Source: JANNVK01 sp031414415 (GTDB lineage: Bacteria; Acidobacteriota; Blastocatellia; Pyrinomonadales; Pyrinomonadaceae). From it: a DNA stretch of 64,000 nt. Where the stretch lies: NCBI GenBank assembly GCA_031414415.1, contig JANNVK010000088.1, positions 36,741 through 100,740 of the forward strand. Reading direction: 5' to 3'. A program made the position numbers and the translations under genes. Below the pieces are notes generated by a model. It worked only from the letters and a program-made list of their open reading frames with translations. It was not told where the DNA came from and ran no database searches. The first letter of the stretch is position 1, and every line of letters begins with the position of its first letter. This document shows, in pieces, positions 8,361 through 17,178 of the stretch.

Positions 8361-9983
8361 ATGAAAAACATTCTGAAGAGCGTTTCATTAACCGCAATTC
8401 TATTAGGTTCAGTTGGAACAATTGTTCTCGCACAAAAACCTTCGCCGTCAATTAACCCAGCTGATAAAGTTCGCAAGGTTGGAAAAGAGATAAATCGTGC
8501 TTACAAAGATTGGAAAAATAAAGACGTAGATTACATCATTACCAAAGAAGAACGAAAAGCGTTTGATTCTTTGGTGACAGATGAAGAACGAGAGAATTTT
8601 ATCGAAAATTTTTGGCGGCGTCGCGATCCAAATCCTGACACTGAAGAAAATGAATATCGCGAAGAATATTACGAAAGAATTGCTTACGCGAATGAAAAGT
8701 TTGCGTCTGGAATTCCGGGTTGGAAAACTGATCGTGGCAGAATTTACATCACATTTGGCAAGCCTGATTCAGTCGAATCACATCCAAGTGGTGGTTCTTA
8801 CGATCGTCCGAGTTATGAAGGTGGCGGTTCAACAACAACTTATCCATTTGAAGTGTGGTTTTATAGACATCTCGATGATGTCGGCGATGGACTCGAAATC
8901 GAATTCGTTGACCCGACAGGAAGCGGCGAATATCGAATTGCGAGAAACGCTAACGAAAAAGATGCACTTTTATTTGTTCCAGGTGCCGGACAAACACTCG
9001 GCGAACAACTCGGAACCGAAGATCGTGCAGATAGAATTAGCGGAGTAAATAACAACAATCGAAGTTATGGACGCGAGCAAGATTCGCCGTTTCGTCGCTT
9101 AGAAGTTTTGACCGCGTTGCAACGTCCGCCACAAGTAAAGTTTAGTGATTTGCAAAATGACTTAACATCGTCAGTTATTGACAATAATCCGCTTGATTTT
9201 GATATGCGAGTCGATTTTTTCCGTCAATCAGACGATCGAGTTATCACAGCATTTACAGTTCAAGCAGAAAATAAAGAATTAGTCTTTGAAGAAGTTGGAA
9301 CTTTACCGACTGCCAGAATGAATATTTTTGGAAGAATAACTGCTGTTTCCGGAAAACGTTCGGGAATTTTCGAAGATTCTGTTGCGACATCGGCAACATC
9401 AGAGGAATTAGCTGATGCCAAAGAGCGAAAATCAATTTACCAAAAAGCGATTGCATTAACGCCTGGAACTTACAAAGTTGATGTTATTGTTCGCGATGTT
9501 GTTTCCGGAAATCGTGGAATTAGAAGTATCGGTTTCACAGTTCCAAAATACAACACCGAAAAATTAGGAATCTCGACGTTGGTTTTGGCTTCAAAAATGT
9601 ATGTCACAACCGAACGCGATATTGGCGGAATGTTTGTTATCGGCACAACGAAAGTTGTTCCAAATCTTTCCGGTCAGTTTAAAAAAGGTCAAGATGTTGG
9701 AATTTATATGCAAATTTACAACGCTGGAATTGATCAAACAACACTTCGTCCGGCTGTCGATGTTGAATACACTTTGTATCGAGGCGGCAAAGAAGTTATG
9801 TCACCGCAAAAAGAAGATTGGAGCGGTTTGAGTGATTCAGGTCAGCGTTTAACAATTTCCAGATTGTTGCCGACAGGTCAGCTTCCGGTTGGCGATTATG
9901 AATTAAAAATAAAAATTCGTGACCGCGTTAATGACAAAAATAAGGTTGAAGAACCAACCGCAAAGTTTACAATTATAAAGTAA
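8361..9983 (+). CDS. Secreted GWxTD-domain protein
   Basis: A 540-residue exported protein of unknown biochemical role. Residues 1-25 form a Sec signal peptide ending VLAQ. The family signature GWKTD is at residues 120-124, followed by RGRIYITFGKPD, within an N-terminal GWxTD domain (about 30-230). The C-terminal half is predicted to be mainly beta-sheet with Ig-like segments. GWxTD proteins are common in Acidobacteriota and Bacteroidota and are thought to act in the cell envelope. The ATG start has AAAGGAG directly upstream. The gene is monocistronic, with a possible promoter at 8265 and a strong terminator after the stop. Confidence 0.9.
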   Translation: MKNILKSVSLTAILLGSVGTIVLAQKPSPSINPADKVRKVGKEINRAYKDWKNKDVDYIITKEERKAFDSLVTDEERENFIENFWRRRDPNPDTEENEYREEYYERIAYANEKFASGIPGWKTDRGRIYITFGKPDSVESHPSGGSYDRPSYEGGGSTTTYPFEVWFYRHLDDVGDGLEIEFVDPTGSGEYRIARNANEKDALLFVPGAGQTLGEQLGTEDRADRISGVNNNNRSYGREQDSPFRRLEVLTALQRPPQVKFSDLQNDLTSSVIDNNPLDFDMRVDFFRQSDDRVITAFTVQAENKELVFEEVGTLPTARMNIFGRITAVSGKRSGIFEDSVATSATSEELADAKERKSIYQKAIALTPGTYKVDVIVRDVVSGNRGIRSIGFTVPKYNTEKLGISTLVLASKMYVTTERDIGGMFVIGTTKVVPNLSGQFKKGQDVGIYMQIYNAGIDQTTLRPAVDVEYTLYRGGKEVMSPQKEDWSGLSDSGQRLTISRLLPTGQLPVGDYELKIKIRDRVNDKNKVEEPTAKFTIIK

Positions 9984-10000
9984 ACAACTTTTGAATAAAA

Positions 10001-10036
10001 AAAAACCGCAATCAAAAAATTGGTTGCGGTTTTTTA
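10001..10036 (+). terminator. Rho-independent terminator (bidirectional)
   Basis: AACCGCAA (10004-10011) pairs with TTGCGGTT (10024-10031), extended by A/T pairs and followed by a T run. It ends the GWxTD transcript. The A run on the left makes it usable from the opposite side by the convergent aminotransferase operon. Confidence 0.85.
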
Positions 10037-10124
10037 TGTTGATGGCATTAAAAAAAATAATGAATTTAGATTTCATAAATCACCACTTGTTTTAGCTGTA
10101 GTAATTTATAAGTAGCCATTTAAA

Positions 10125-11327
10125 TCAACCTTTTTTCAACTTTTGTAAACGCTCTGCCGCAGCTTCGAGAGTTTCATTCTTTTTGCAATAGCAAAACCTA
10201 ACTTGTTGCGAACCAAGCGATTTATCGTGATAAAAACTCGAAGCCGGAACAACCGCAACGCCGATTTCCCTGATTAAATATTTTGTAAATTCAATATCAT
10301 TAGCAAAACCAAAATCAGAAATATCGCACATAATGTAATAAGCACCTTCGGGCGAATCGCATTTCAAGCCAACGTTTTGCAAAATTGGCACAATAAAATC
10401 ACGCTTTTCTTGATATTCTTTTTGCAAACTTTTGTAATAAATTTCCGGCAAACTCAAGGCGTAAGCTCCAGCTTTTTGCAACGGATGAGCCGCTCCAACG
10501 GTCAAGAAATCGTGAACTTTACGAATTGCAGAAGAAATATCCGGCGGAGCAATAACATAACCGACACGCCAACCAGTCACCGAATATGTTTTCGAAAGTG
10601 AATTAACAACAACCGTTCGCTCACGCATTCCATCAATCGTCGCCATACACAAGTGTGGTTTTTCACCGTAAATAATATGCTCGTAAATTTCGTCAGTAAA
10701 ACAAATTACATCAAATTCTTTGCACAAATCAGCGATAAATTCGAGTTCTTCACGCGAGAAAACTTTTCCGGTTGGGTTATTCGGATTGCAAATAATTATC
10801 GCTTTTGTTTTTTCATTGAAGGCATTTCTCAGTTCATTTTTATCAAAATTCCAACCATTTTCAGTTTTTCTAAGTGCAACATGAACTGGTTTTGCATCTG
10901 ACAAAATCGCGTCTGGTGCGTAATTTTCGTAAAATGGTTCGAAAACAATTACTTCTTCGCCAGCATCAACCGTCGCCATCATTGCGGCAATCATTCCTTC
11001 AGTTGAACCGCAAGTTACAGTGATTTCCGTTTCGGCATCAACATCTAAACCCAAGAAATTCTTAGTCTTACGAACAATTGCATCGCGAAAATCTTTTGTT
11101 CCCCAAGTAATCGCATACTGATTAAAATCTTCACCAATTGCCTCTTGAGCTTTTCTTTTTATATCTTCCGGTGCCGCAAAATCCGGAAAACCTTGCCCAA
11201 GATTAACTGCGGAATATTTAATCGCCTCACGAGTCATTTCGCGAATTACGGATTCGGAAAACGATGAAGCCTTTCGAGAAATTCTATTTTTAGAAATTTT
11301 GGGTTGATTCATTTTTTTGATAAACAT
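10125..11327 (-). CDS. PLP-dependent class I aminotransferase (kynurenine/methionine aminotransferase-like)
   Basis: A 400-residue fold-type I aminotransferase, transferring amino groups between amino acids and 2-oxo acids in the cytoplasm. Seen motifs are NLGQGFPDF near the N-terminus, CNPNNPTGKVF, FTDEIYEHI, and the pyridoxal-phosphate lysine in NSLSKTYSVTGWR (near residue 250). The NLGQGFPDF start is characteristic of the KAT/YbdL subgroup, which accepts methionine, glutamine or kynurenine; the actual substrate cannot be told. Two starts are possible, ATG 11327 or ATG 11312; the first lies 1 nt after the upstream stop codon. It may therefore be transcribed with the two unknown genes upstream, though they are unrelated in function. 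Confidence 0.9.
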   Translation of the reverse strand: MFIKKMNQPKISKNRISRKASSFSESVIREMTREAIKYSAVNLGQGFPDFAAPEDIKRKAQEAIGEDFNQYAITWGTKDFRDAIVRKTKNFLGLDVDAETEITVTCGSTEGMIAAMMATVDAGEEVIVFEPFYENYAPDAILSDAKPVHVALRKTENGWNFDKNELRNAFNEKTKAIIICNPNNPTGKVFSREELEFIADLCKEFDVICFTDEIYEHIIYGEKPHLCMATIDGMRERTVVVNSLSKTYSVTGWRVGYVIAPPDISSAIRKVHDFLTVGAAHPLQKAGAYALSLPEIYYKSLQKEYQEKRDFIVPILQNVGLKCDSPEGAYYIMCDISDFGFANDIEFTKYLIREIGVAVVPASSFYHDKSLGSQQVRFCYCKKNETLEAAAERLQKLKKG

Positions 11328-11328
11328 T

Positions 11329-12456
11329 CTAGAGTGTTGAATCAGTTATCTCACAAAGTAAAATTTTATTTCCACTTTTAATACCATTTACAACAACAAC
11401 TTCATCCCAAAGTGGCTTGACGATGTCATCCATCATTCCTTCAGGGACAATTATACTGTGCGATTTTTTACTTTCATCAATCAAATTTATTTTTCCTTTC
11501 ACTTTTCTTGCATCTGCAAAAAGGAGTCTACCTTTTACCGTGACTAACTCTTCGTCATTTTGCTTATCTTTGAGTTCTTTAGAGTCAATGTTTGATAAAA
11601 TTTCTTTCCGTTTTTTCTTTAATGCCAGACTAAATTCTTTACCATCTCTAATTTTTGTTAAGCCTACCATGCTAATTTTCTTACCATCTGGTGCTATTCG
11701 TTTCGCTAAATTTACAAAGTTTAAATAATAAGATTCTTGGGGTATTTTCTTTTTTAATTCTTCTATTGATTCTTTTTTTCCATCATTAACTAAACTAAAG
11801 CAATCAATTAACTCGTCAACTGCATCTTTAGATAAATCAATACCTGGAAGTTCCATTTGTCTTCCTAGTTGAAGTGTTACAGCAAAACTTCCAATTCGAG
11901 GAGCTGACATATAAAGGCTATATGAATCTTGTATGCTACGGTCAGTAGCTCCTTGATCGCGAAAGTCCTTGCCTTTTAATCGCTCAACCGTTCTATAAAT
12001 AATTCTTTCTAAATCTTTAACTCTACCTACAAATGATTCCATCAAAATAGTTCCTAATCCAACCTCGTCGCCTACAAGGGACATTTGTATTTCACTTGAT
12101 GTAAGGTCGATATTTCTCAGCTTTAGATGTCGTTTGAAATTAACTTGCTCAAGTAAATCTCTTAATTCTTCTGCTACATTCTCAGGCGGATTTCCAGACA
12201 TTGCGGTCGAAATTAGTCTTTCTGATAGACGAAATTCTTCACATTGGAGTGCTAACGAAGCAGCACTCCTATAAATAACTGAACGACTGGGTTCTTCTTC
12301 CAGATTATCCTTCAATATATCGGCTGCTTGAACTTCTAAACTTAATGCCTTCCTAGTGAATTCCATAGCAATTGTAAAATCACCTTTTCGTTTTGCTAGG
12401 AATGCTTGGTCGAAAAACTCCATAGCTCTATCATGTAGTTTATTTATATTGTTCAT
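11329..12456 (-). CDS. Uncharacterised protein with helical (TPR-like) N-terminus
   Basis: A 375-residue protein that I do not recognise. The first about 110 residues are helical and resemble TPR-type repeats (KRKGDFTIAMEFTRKALSLE). The middle is helical and charged. The C-terminal about 70 residues (from VTVKGRLLFADA) look like a small beta-barrel, ending with DEVVVVNGIKSGNKILLCEI. No signal peptide or membrane segment is visible. It overlaps the upstream 179-residue gene by 4 bp (start 12456, stop of partner 12453), indicating translational coupling. The pair sits between two housekeeping genes and looks like an inserted accessory cassette. A toxin-antitoxin or conflict role is possible but unsupported by any motif I can name. 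Confidence 0.75.
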   Translation of the reverse strand: MNNINKLHDRAMEFFDQAFLAKRKGDFTIAMEFTRKALSLEVQAADILKDNLEEEPSRSVIYRSAASLALQCEEFRLSERLISTAMSGNPPENVAEELRDLLEQVNFKRHLKLRNIDLTSSEIQMSLVGDEVGLGTILMESFVGRVKDLERIIYRTVERLKGKDFRDQGATDRSIQDSYSLYMSAPRIGSFAVTLQLGRQMELPGIDLSKDAVDELIDCFSLVNDGKKESIEELKKKIPQESYYLNFVNLAKRIAPDGKKISMVGLTKIRDGKEFSLALKKKRKEILSNIDSKELKDKQNDEELVTVKGRLLFADARKVKGKINLIDESKKSHSIIVPEGMMDDIVKPLWDEVVVVNGIKSGNKILLCEITDSTL

Positions 12457-12992
12457 TTCTTTAATAAATGCGAAATAGGTTTAGTAAACTCAACAACAAC
12501 AATGAAAGCGGGAAATTCACCATCTGTTGGACAGGTTTGTTCCAACTTTTGCTTAATTCTTGTTTTTATTTTTGAATCGTTACCTTCAAAAATACCCGAT
12601 ATCTCTAATCTCGCGGCTTTTTGAATAAAAGATTCCGTTTTTTTCCCTAACCAATAATCAACACCTTCTCCTTTTACAGCTCTCTGAATAACCGAATACT
12701 CAGTCAGTTTTAAGATTAAAGCGATTGCTACTCCAGATGCACCATATTCAGTCAATTCCTGTGTGTCATGCCAAGCGTTTAATGTTTGTTCAGTAATTTC
12801 ATTATTCCAAAAGATTTTTCTTTTCTGTGACATTATTCCCTCAATTATCATTTCAACGCCTGAAATGTGAGACTTTGATTCTAAACAACAAGCACTTGCT
12901 TCTGATAGAAATTTCCCCCATGTTGCCGTAATTCCGGAACAACCTTTATCTAAATCATTCAGTGAAATTTCAAGTGAAGAGATTTTTTTCAT
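12453..12992 (-). CDS. Uncharacterised protein, first gene of two-gene cassette
   Basis: A 179-residue soluble protein with no family I recognise. Notable segments are WGKFLSEASACCLE near the N-terminus, and YGASGVAIALILKLTEYSV followed by GVDYWLGKK in the middle. The C-terminus (PAFIVVVEFTKPISHLL) is beta-strand-like. It has no signal peptide. It overlaps the 375-residue gene by 4 bp, so the two are almost certainly expressed and probably act together. A short 47-bp gap separates it from galE, transcribed in the same direction upstream, so it may also be read from the galE promoter. No catalytic motif can be claimed. Confidence 0.75.
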   Translation of the reverse strand: MKKISSLEISLNDLDKGCSGITATWGKFLSEASACCLESKSHISGVEMIIEGIMSQKRKIFWNNEITEQTLNAWHDTQELTEYGASGVAIALILKLTEYSVIQRAVKGEGVDYWLGKKTESFIQKAARLEISGIFEGNDSKIKTRIKQKLEQTCPTDGEFPAFIVVVEFTKPISHLLKK

Positions 12993-13039
12993 AGGTTTTT
13001 GTTAAAGATTTTTCGTTAGCTTATCATATTTTAGATGAA

Positions 13040-14020
13040 TTACTCGTAGCCTTTCGGATTTTTTTGATACCATTTCCAAGCAGATTCGATAATTTTATCT
13101 AGTTCTGGAAAGTTTGGTTTCCACTTTATAACTTCGTGTGCTTTTGTAGCGTTTGCGACCAAACGAGATGGATCGCCTGCTCTTCGAGGTGCGATTTTTG
13201 TTTCAATACTCTTTCCGGTTATAGTTCTTGCGGCTTCAATAACCTCACTAACAGAATAACCATTTCCATTTCCGAGGTTGATAAATTCAGATGAATTCCC
13301 ATTTCTCAAATGTTGCAAAGCAAGAAAATGTGCCTGACTTAAGTCAGAAATATGAATATAATCGCGAATCGCGGTGCCATCAGGCGTGTCGTAATCATTA
13401 CCAAAAATTGAGATTGAAGGAATTTTGCCTTGAGCCGCGAAAAGAGCCAATGGAATCAAATGCGTTTCCGGATCATGTTGTTCGCCGAGATTTTCGGTTG
13501 CACCTGAAGCATTAAAATACCGTAGAGCAACAAATTTTAGATTATAAGCCGCATCGTAACTTTCAAGAATCCGCTCAACCATAAACTTCGACCAACCGTA
13601 AGGATTCGTCGGATTTTGCGGGTGATTCTCATCAATTGGAATATATTGCGGTTCGCCATAAGTTGCACAAGTTGACGAAAATACGAATTTTTTAATGTTA
13701 CTTTCAATTAATACGTCAAGAAATTGAAGAGTTTGGACAACATTATTTTCCCAATATTTATTTGGTTTATCGACAGATTCGCCAACGTATGCAAATGCCG
13801 AAAAGTGCATTACAGCTTCAATGTTATGTTCATCTAAGATGTGTTTTATCAACGATTTATCACCAATATTACCTTCATAAAAAGGAACAGCTTGATTAAC
13901 GGCTTTTCTATGTCCGTAAGTTAAATTGTCAATCACAACAACCTCTTCGCCTTTTTCACGAAGATCTTCAACCGCGACACTGCCAATATAACCTGCTCCG
14001 CCCGTTACTAAAATCGCCAT
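13040..14020 (-). CDS. galE: UDP-glucose 4-epimerase GalE
   Basis: Interconverts UDP-glucose and UDP-galactose using tightly bound NAD, feeding galactose into surface polysaccharide. The 326-residue protein is the normal short-chain dehydrogenase length. It has the NAD-binding GGAGYIGS motif at residues 6-13, a Ser/Thr of the active site in VFSSTCATYGEP, and the catalytic Tyr-x3-Lys in NPYGWSKFMVE. GDYDTPDGTAIRDYIHI-like and LGNGNGYSVSEV segments are typical of GalE. It lies 9 bp downstream of the CapD-type epimerase/dehydratase gene on the same strand, forming a polysaccharide-precursor operon. Confidence 0.94.
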   Translation of the reverse strand: MAILVTGGAGYIGSVAVEDLREKGEEVVVIDNLTYGHRKAVNQAVPFYEGNIGDKSLIKHILDEHNIEAVMHFSAFAYVGESVDKPNKYWENNVVQTLQFLDVLIESNIKKFVFSSTCATYGEPQYIPIDENHPQNPTNPYGWSKFMVERILESYDAAYNLKFVALRYFNASGATENLGEQHDPETHLIPLALFAAQGKIPSISIFGNDYDTPDGTAIRDYIHISDLSQAHFLALQHLRNGNSSEFINLGNGNGYSVSEVIEAARTITGKSIETKIAPRRAGDPSRLVANATKAHEVIKWKPNFPELDKIIESAWKWYQKNPKGYE

Positions 14021-14029
14021 AAAATTAGA

Positions 14030-15961
14030 TTAATGAGAATTGCTCGCTGCGTTTTTTTCGTTAATTACTGTAATTGTAGCTTCCGGTAAAAACTGATTAA
14101 AAAGATTACGAATTTTCGCTTCATTGTTTTCATTTACTGCTTGTTGAAAACTGTCAAGAATTTTAGAAACTTCAACCGAATCGTATAGAGCAATTTTGCC
14201 AATAAATATTTTTGGATGCTTTGTTTTTAATAAATTCTCACCAGTGATTTCAAGTTCTTCAAAAAGTTTTTCGCCTTTGCGAATTCCAGAAAAAACAATG
14301 TCGATATCTTCATAAGGCGACAAACCAGAAAGCCGAATCATATCTTCTGCAAGGTCTAAAATCTTGACCGGTTTGCCCATATCGAGAATAAAAATTTCGC
14401 CACCTTTTCCTAATGCACCGGCTTGCAAAACAAGCTGCGATGCTTCTGGAATTGTCATAAAATATCGAGTCATCTCAGGATCAGTAACTGTTATTGCTTC
14501 TCCTTTTAATATTTGTTCGCGAAAAATTGGAACTACTGAGCCAGCGGAACCGAGTACATTTCCAAAGCGAACAGCAATGTAATTAGTTGCGTAAGTTTGA
14601 TTTAAGCCTTGCAAAACAATCTCGGCGAGGCGTTTTGAAGCTCCCATTATTGAAGTCGGATTTACTGCTTTGTCCGTTGAGACAAGAACGAAATCTTTCG
14701 AATCAAATTCGCCGGCGAGATTTCCGATCAATTTTGTTGCAAAAATATTATTTTTTACAGCTTCGCTCGGATTATTTTCCATCAGCGGGACGTGTTTGTG
14801 TGCGGCAGCATGAAAAACAACTTCAGGTTTATATTTGGCGAAAATCTCACGCATTCGCGGCTCATCAGAAGTATCGGCAATCAATGGAACAAATTTTGTT
14901 TCGTTATAATCTTTTGTTAATTCTTGTTCAATTTGAAAGAGAAAAAACTCAGCTCTTTCAACTAGTAAAATCTGTTTTGGGTTAAATTCTGTAATCTGCC
15001 TCACCAATTCAGAACCGATAGAACCGCCAGCACCAGTGACTAAAACCGTTTTATCTTGGAGAAATTCGAGCAAATTTTTACTATCGAGTTCAACTTCATC
15101 GCGTCCGAGTAAATCTTCGATTTGCACATCGCGGATTCGCGATACTTTGACGTGTCCGTGAACAATTTCATTCAAGCTCGGAACAATTCGGGCTTTGACA
15201 GAAATTTCACGGCAAATATCTAAAATGCGGCGAATATCTTTTCCGTTTGCTTGATCTATCGCAATGACAACTTGTTCAATATTTAGCTCATCAACGAGTC
15301 TTGCTAAATCGTTAGTTGTCCCTAAAACCTTTATTCCGCTTACGCTTCCACCTTTTTTAAACTTATCGTCGTCAACTAAACCTTTAATATCAAACTCCGA
15401 ATCTGCACGTCTGAGAATGTCTTTCAAGGTAGTTGCACCAATTCTTCCGGCACCGACGAAAAGTGTAGATTTTTGTTTAATTCGTTTTTTTCCATGACCA
15501 ATGCGTTTGTTATCTTTGAATTCGTGCAAAAATCGACGCAAAACACGAAGTCCGAGCAATCCACCAAAAGCTAAAATTGTGTCATAAAATATTATAGATA
15601 GAGGAACTTGCCAGCGAGTAAATTTGTCAGGTGAAAACAAAAGTCGCACGAGTATTAAAATTACACCGGAAATAAGTGCTGCTTTAAGAAAGGATTTAAT
15701 GTCTTCGAGGCTGATATATCGCCACAAAATAGAATAAGCACCAACCAAAAATAAAGATGCGAACTGCACAAAAACTACAAATGGAAGCTGATTAAGTGCA
15801 TTATCGAGATAAACTTCCGGAATTTTAAATTCGAAACGAAGCAAATAAGCGAAAAAAAACGCACCACACAACACAGCAACGTCTGCTAAAAATTGAAATG
15901 GACGACGCAAAAACCAGAAATGTTCTTTAGCGGATTTATTGTTGAAAAAATTCTTTGACAT
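14030..15961 (-). CDS. Membrane nucleoside-diphosphate-sugar epimerase/dehydratase (CapD/WbpM/PglF type)
   Basis: A 643-residue inner-membrane enzyme of the long FlaA1/WbpM family, which converts UDP-GlcNAc-type sugars to 4-keto-6-deoxy intermediates for capsule, O-antigen or glycan synthesis. Four hydrophobic segments occupy about residues 18-125. A first Rossmann-like CoA-binding domain follows (LFVGAGRIGATT, around 170), then a second catalytic one with TGAGGSIGSELVRQI (around 310). The substitution typical of this family, Met for the SDR tyrosine, is seen in PTSIMGASKRLAE, where Lys remains. The gene is divergent from the polysaccharide export gene and followed closely by galE, consistent with a surface-glycan locus. 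Confidence 0.93.
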   Translation of the reverse strand: MSKNFFNNKSAKEHFWFLRRPFQFLADVAVLCGAFFFAYLLRFEFKIPEVYLDNALNQLPFVVFVQFASLFLVGAYSILWRYISLEDIKSFLKAALISGVILILVRLLFSPDKFTRWQVPLSIIFYDTILAFGGLLGLRVLRRFLHEFKDNKRIGHGKKRIKQKSTLFVGAGRIGATTLKDILRRADSEFDIKGLVDDDKFKKGGSVSGIKVLGTTNDLARLVDELNIEQVVIAIDQANGKDIRRILDICREISVKARIVPSLNEIVHGHVKVSRIRDVQIEDLLGRDEVELDSKNLLEFLQDKTVLVTGAGGSIGSELVRQITEFNPKQILLVERAEFFLFQIEQELTKDYNETKFVPLIADTSDEPRMREIFAKYKPEVVFHAAAHKHVPLMENNPSEAVKNNIFATKLIGNLAGEFDSKDFVLVSTDKAVNPTSIMGASKRLAEIVLQGLNQTYATNYIAVRFGNVLGSAGSVVPIFREQILKGEAITVTDPEMTRYFMTIPEASQLVLQAGALGKGGEIFILDMGKPVKILDLAEDMIRLSGLSPYEDIDIVFSGIRKGEKLFEELEITGENLLKTKHPKIFIGKIALYDSVEVSKILDSFQQAVNENNEAKIRNLFNQFLPEATITVINEKNAASNSH

Positions 15962-16032
15962 GCCGAATAATTCATTAATCTCTTTTCAAGTTACTTATCT
16001 AATGCGAAACTGTCAATCGCGACAAAGTTTCT

Positions 16033-16086
16033 ATCAAACTATTTACTGCAAAAAACCATCAAACACGCAGATTGTTTGAATCAAAC
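16033..16086. promoter_or_regulatory. Three ATCAAAC repeats, last one in a 13-bp palindrome
   Basis: ATCAAAC occurs at 16033-16039, 16058-16064 and 16080-16086, spaced 25 and 22 bp apart. The last is half of the perfect palindrome GTTTGAATCAAAC (16074-16086). All lie in the 177-bp region between the divergent epimerase/dehydratase and polysaccharide-export genes. This is a good position for an operator controlling both. Confidence 0.45.
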
Positions 16087-16138
16087 TCTTTTATCAGTTA
16101 ATCTATCTTCAGTTTTTGTGAAAGTTTAGGAAGTTATT

Positions 16139-17122
16139 ATGATTTTAAAATTCAGAATTGTTTTATTGACAATATTTCTCACAAGTTTGTTTTTAACAAA
16201 TTTTGCTCAAGAACCGCTCGGGCAAACCGGTTATTTAATTGGTCCAGGCGATGAAATTACTGTTAAAGTTTTAGCCGAGCCGCAATGGGATTTTGCAGCA
16301 AGAGTTGATGAAGACGGAAAGGTTGAAGTCCCGTTTTTTGATAAATCAATCAACGCTCAATGCCGAACAGAACGCGATATGCGGATTGAAGTTACTAAAC
16401 TTTTGTCTAAATATTTACGAAATCCGCAGGTAAATTTGCGAATTACAGAACGCCGAAGTATTCCGCCTGCAACAGTTACTGGCGAAGTTAAAACACCGCA
16501 ACTTGTTGTTTTAAATCGCAAAGCCCGCCTTTTAGAATTAATTTCATTTGCCGGAAGCACAACTGAAGATGCTGGTGAAATGATTCAAGTTTTTCGAACA
16601 CAAAAACCTCTGTGCGTTGATTTGGTGAAAGATACCAGTTGGCAACTCGGCGATTCGTCAAGCGATTTACCATCGCGAATGTATAGTCTTTCGACAGTTT
16701 TGCAAGGAAAAGACGAGGCTAATCCGGTAATTTACCCTGGCGATGTAATTGTTGTCCAAAAAGCATTGCCTGTTTATGTAACCGGAGAAGTCAGACAGCC
16801 GCAAGGAATCAGAATTAAAAACGGAGTTTTGTCGTTAACTCAAGCAATTGCAATGGTTGGCGGACCAACCCAACCAAAAATTAAGTCAATGCGTATTTAT
16901 CGTCTAAGAGATAAATCGCAAGAACGTGATGTTTTAGAAATTAATTACGATGAAATCAAAAAAGGAACACGCAAAGACGAAATGCTTCAACCTTATGACA
17001 TTGTTGAAGTTGATAAGCCAAAGAAAAGTGTAAAAGATACTATATTTGAGGTTATTACCGGAGTTGGACGCGGTGTTGTTGGCGGATTTAGTAACCAATT
17101 ACCAACCAGAGTTCTTTATTAA
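16139..17122 (+). CDS. Polysaccharide export protein (Wza/KpsD-like, SLBB domains)
   Basis: A 327-residue periplasmic or outer-membrane protein of the polysaccharide biosynthesis/export family, which forms the channel for capsule or exopolysaccharide. It has a Sec signal (residues 1-24, ending NFAQ). A Poly_export domain begins at YLIGPGDEITVKV. Two SLBB-type beta-grasp units follow (TVTGEVKTPQ and VYVTGEVRQPQGIRI, with AMVGGPT). There is no lipobox Cys at the cleavage site, unlike Wza. The start ATG 16139 has TTAGGAAG upstream. It is divergent from the epimerase/dehydratase and probably shares regulation with it. A strong terminator ends the single-gene transcript. Confidence 0.9.
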   Translation: MILKFRIVLLTIFLTSLFLTNFAQEPLGQTGYLIGPGDEITVKVLAEPQWDFAARVDEDGKVEVPFFDKSINAQCRTERDMRIEVTKLLSKYLRNPQVNLRITERRSIPPATVTGEVKTPQLVVLNRKARLLELISFAGSTTEDAGEMIQVFRTQKPLCVDLVKDTSWQLGDSSSDLPSRMYSLSTVLQGKDEANPVIYPGDVIVVQKALPVYVTGEVRQPQGIRIKNGVLSLTQAIAMVGGPTQPKIKSMRIYRLRDKSQERDVLEINYDEIKKGTRKDEMLQPYDIVEVDKPKKSVKDTIFEVITGVGRGVVGGFSNQLPTRVLY

Positions 17123-17145
17123 ATTCAGAAAAATTTATAAATTTG

Positions 17146-17178
17146 AAGTCCGTAATTTTGAGTTACGGACTTTTTTAT
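17146..17178 (+). terminator. Rho-independent terminator after the export gene
   Basis: AAGTCCGTAA (17146-17155) and TTACGGACTT (17163-17172) form a perfect 10-bp stem with a 7-nt loop, followed by a T run. It lies between convergent genes and overlaps the ligase gene's stop region. Confidence 0.9.
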
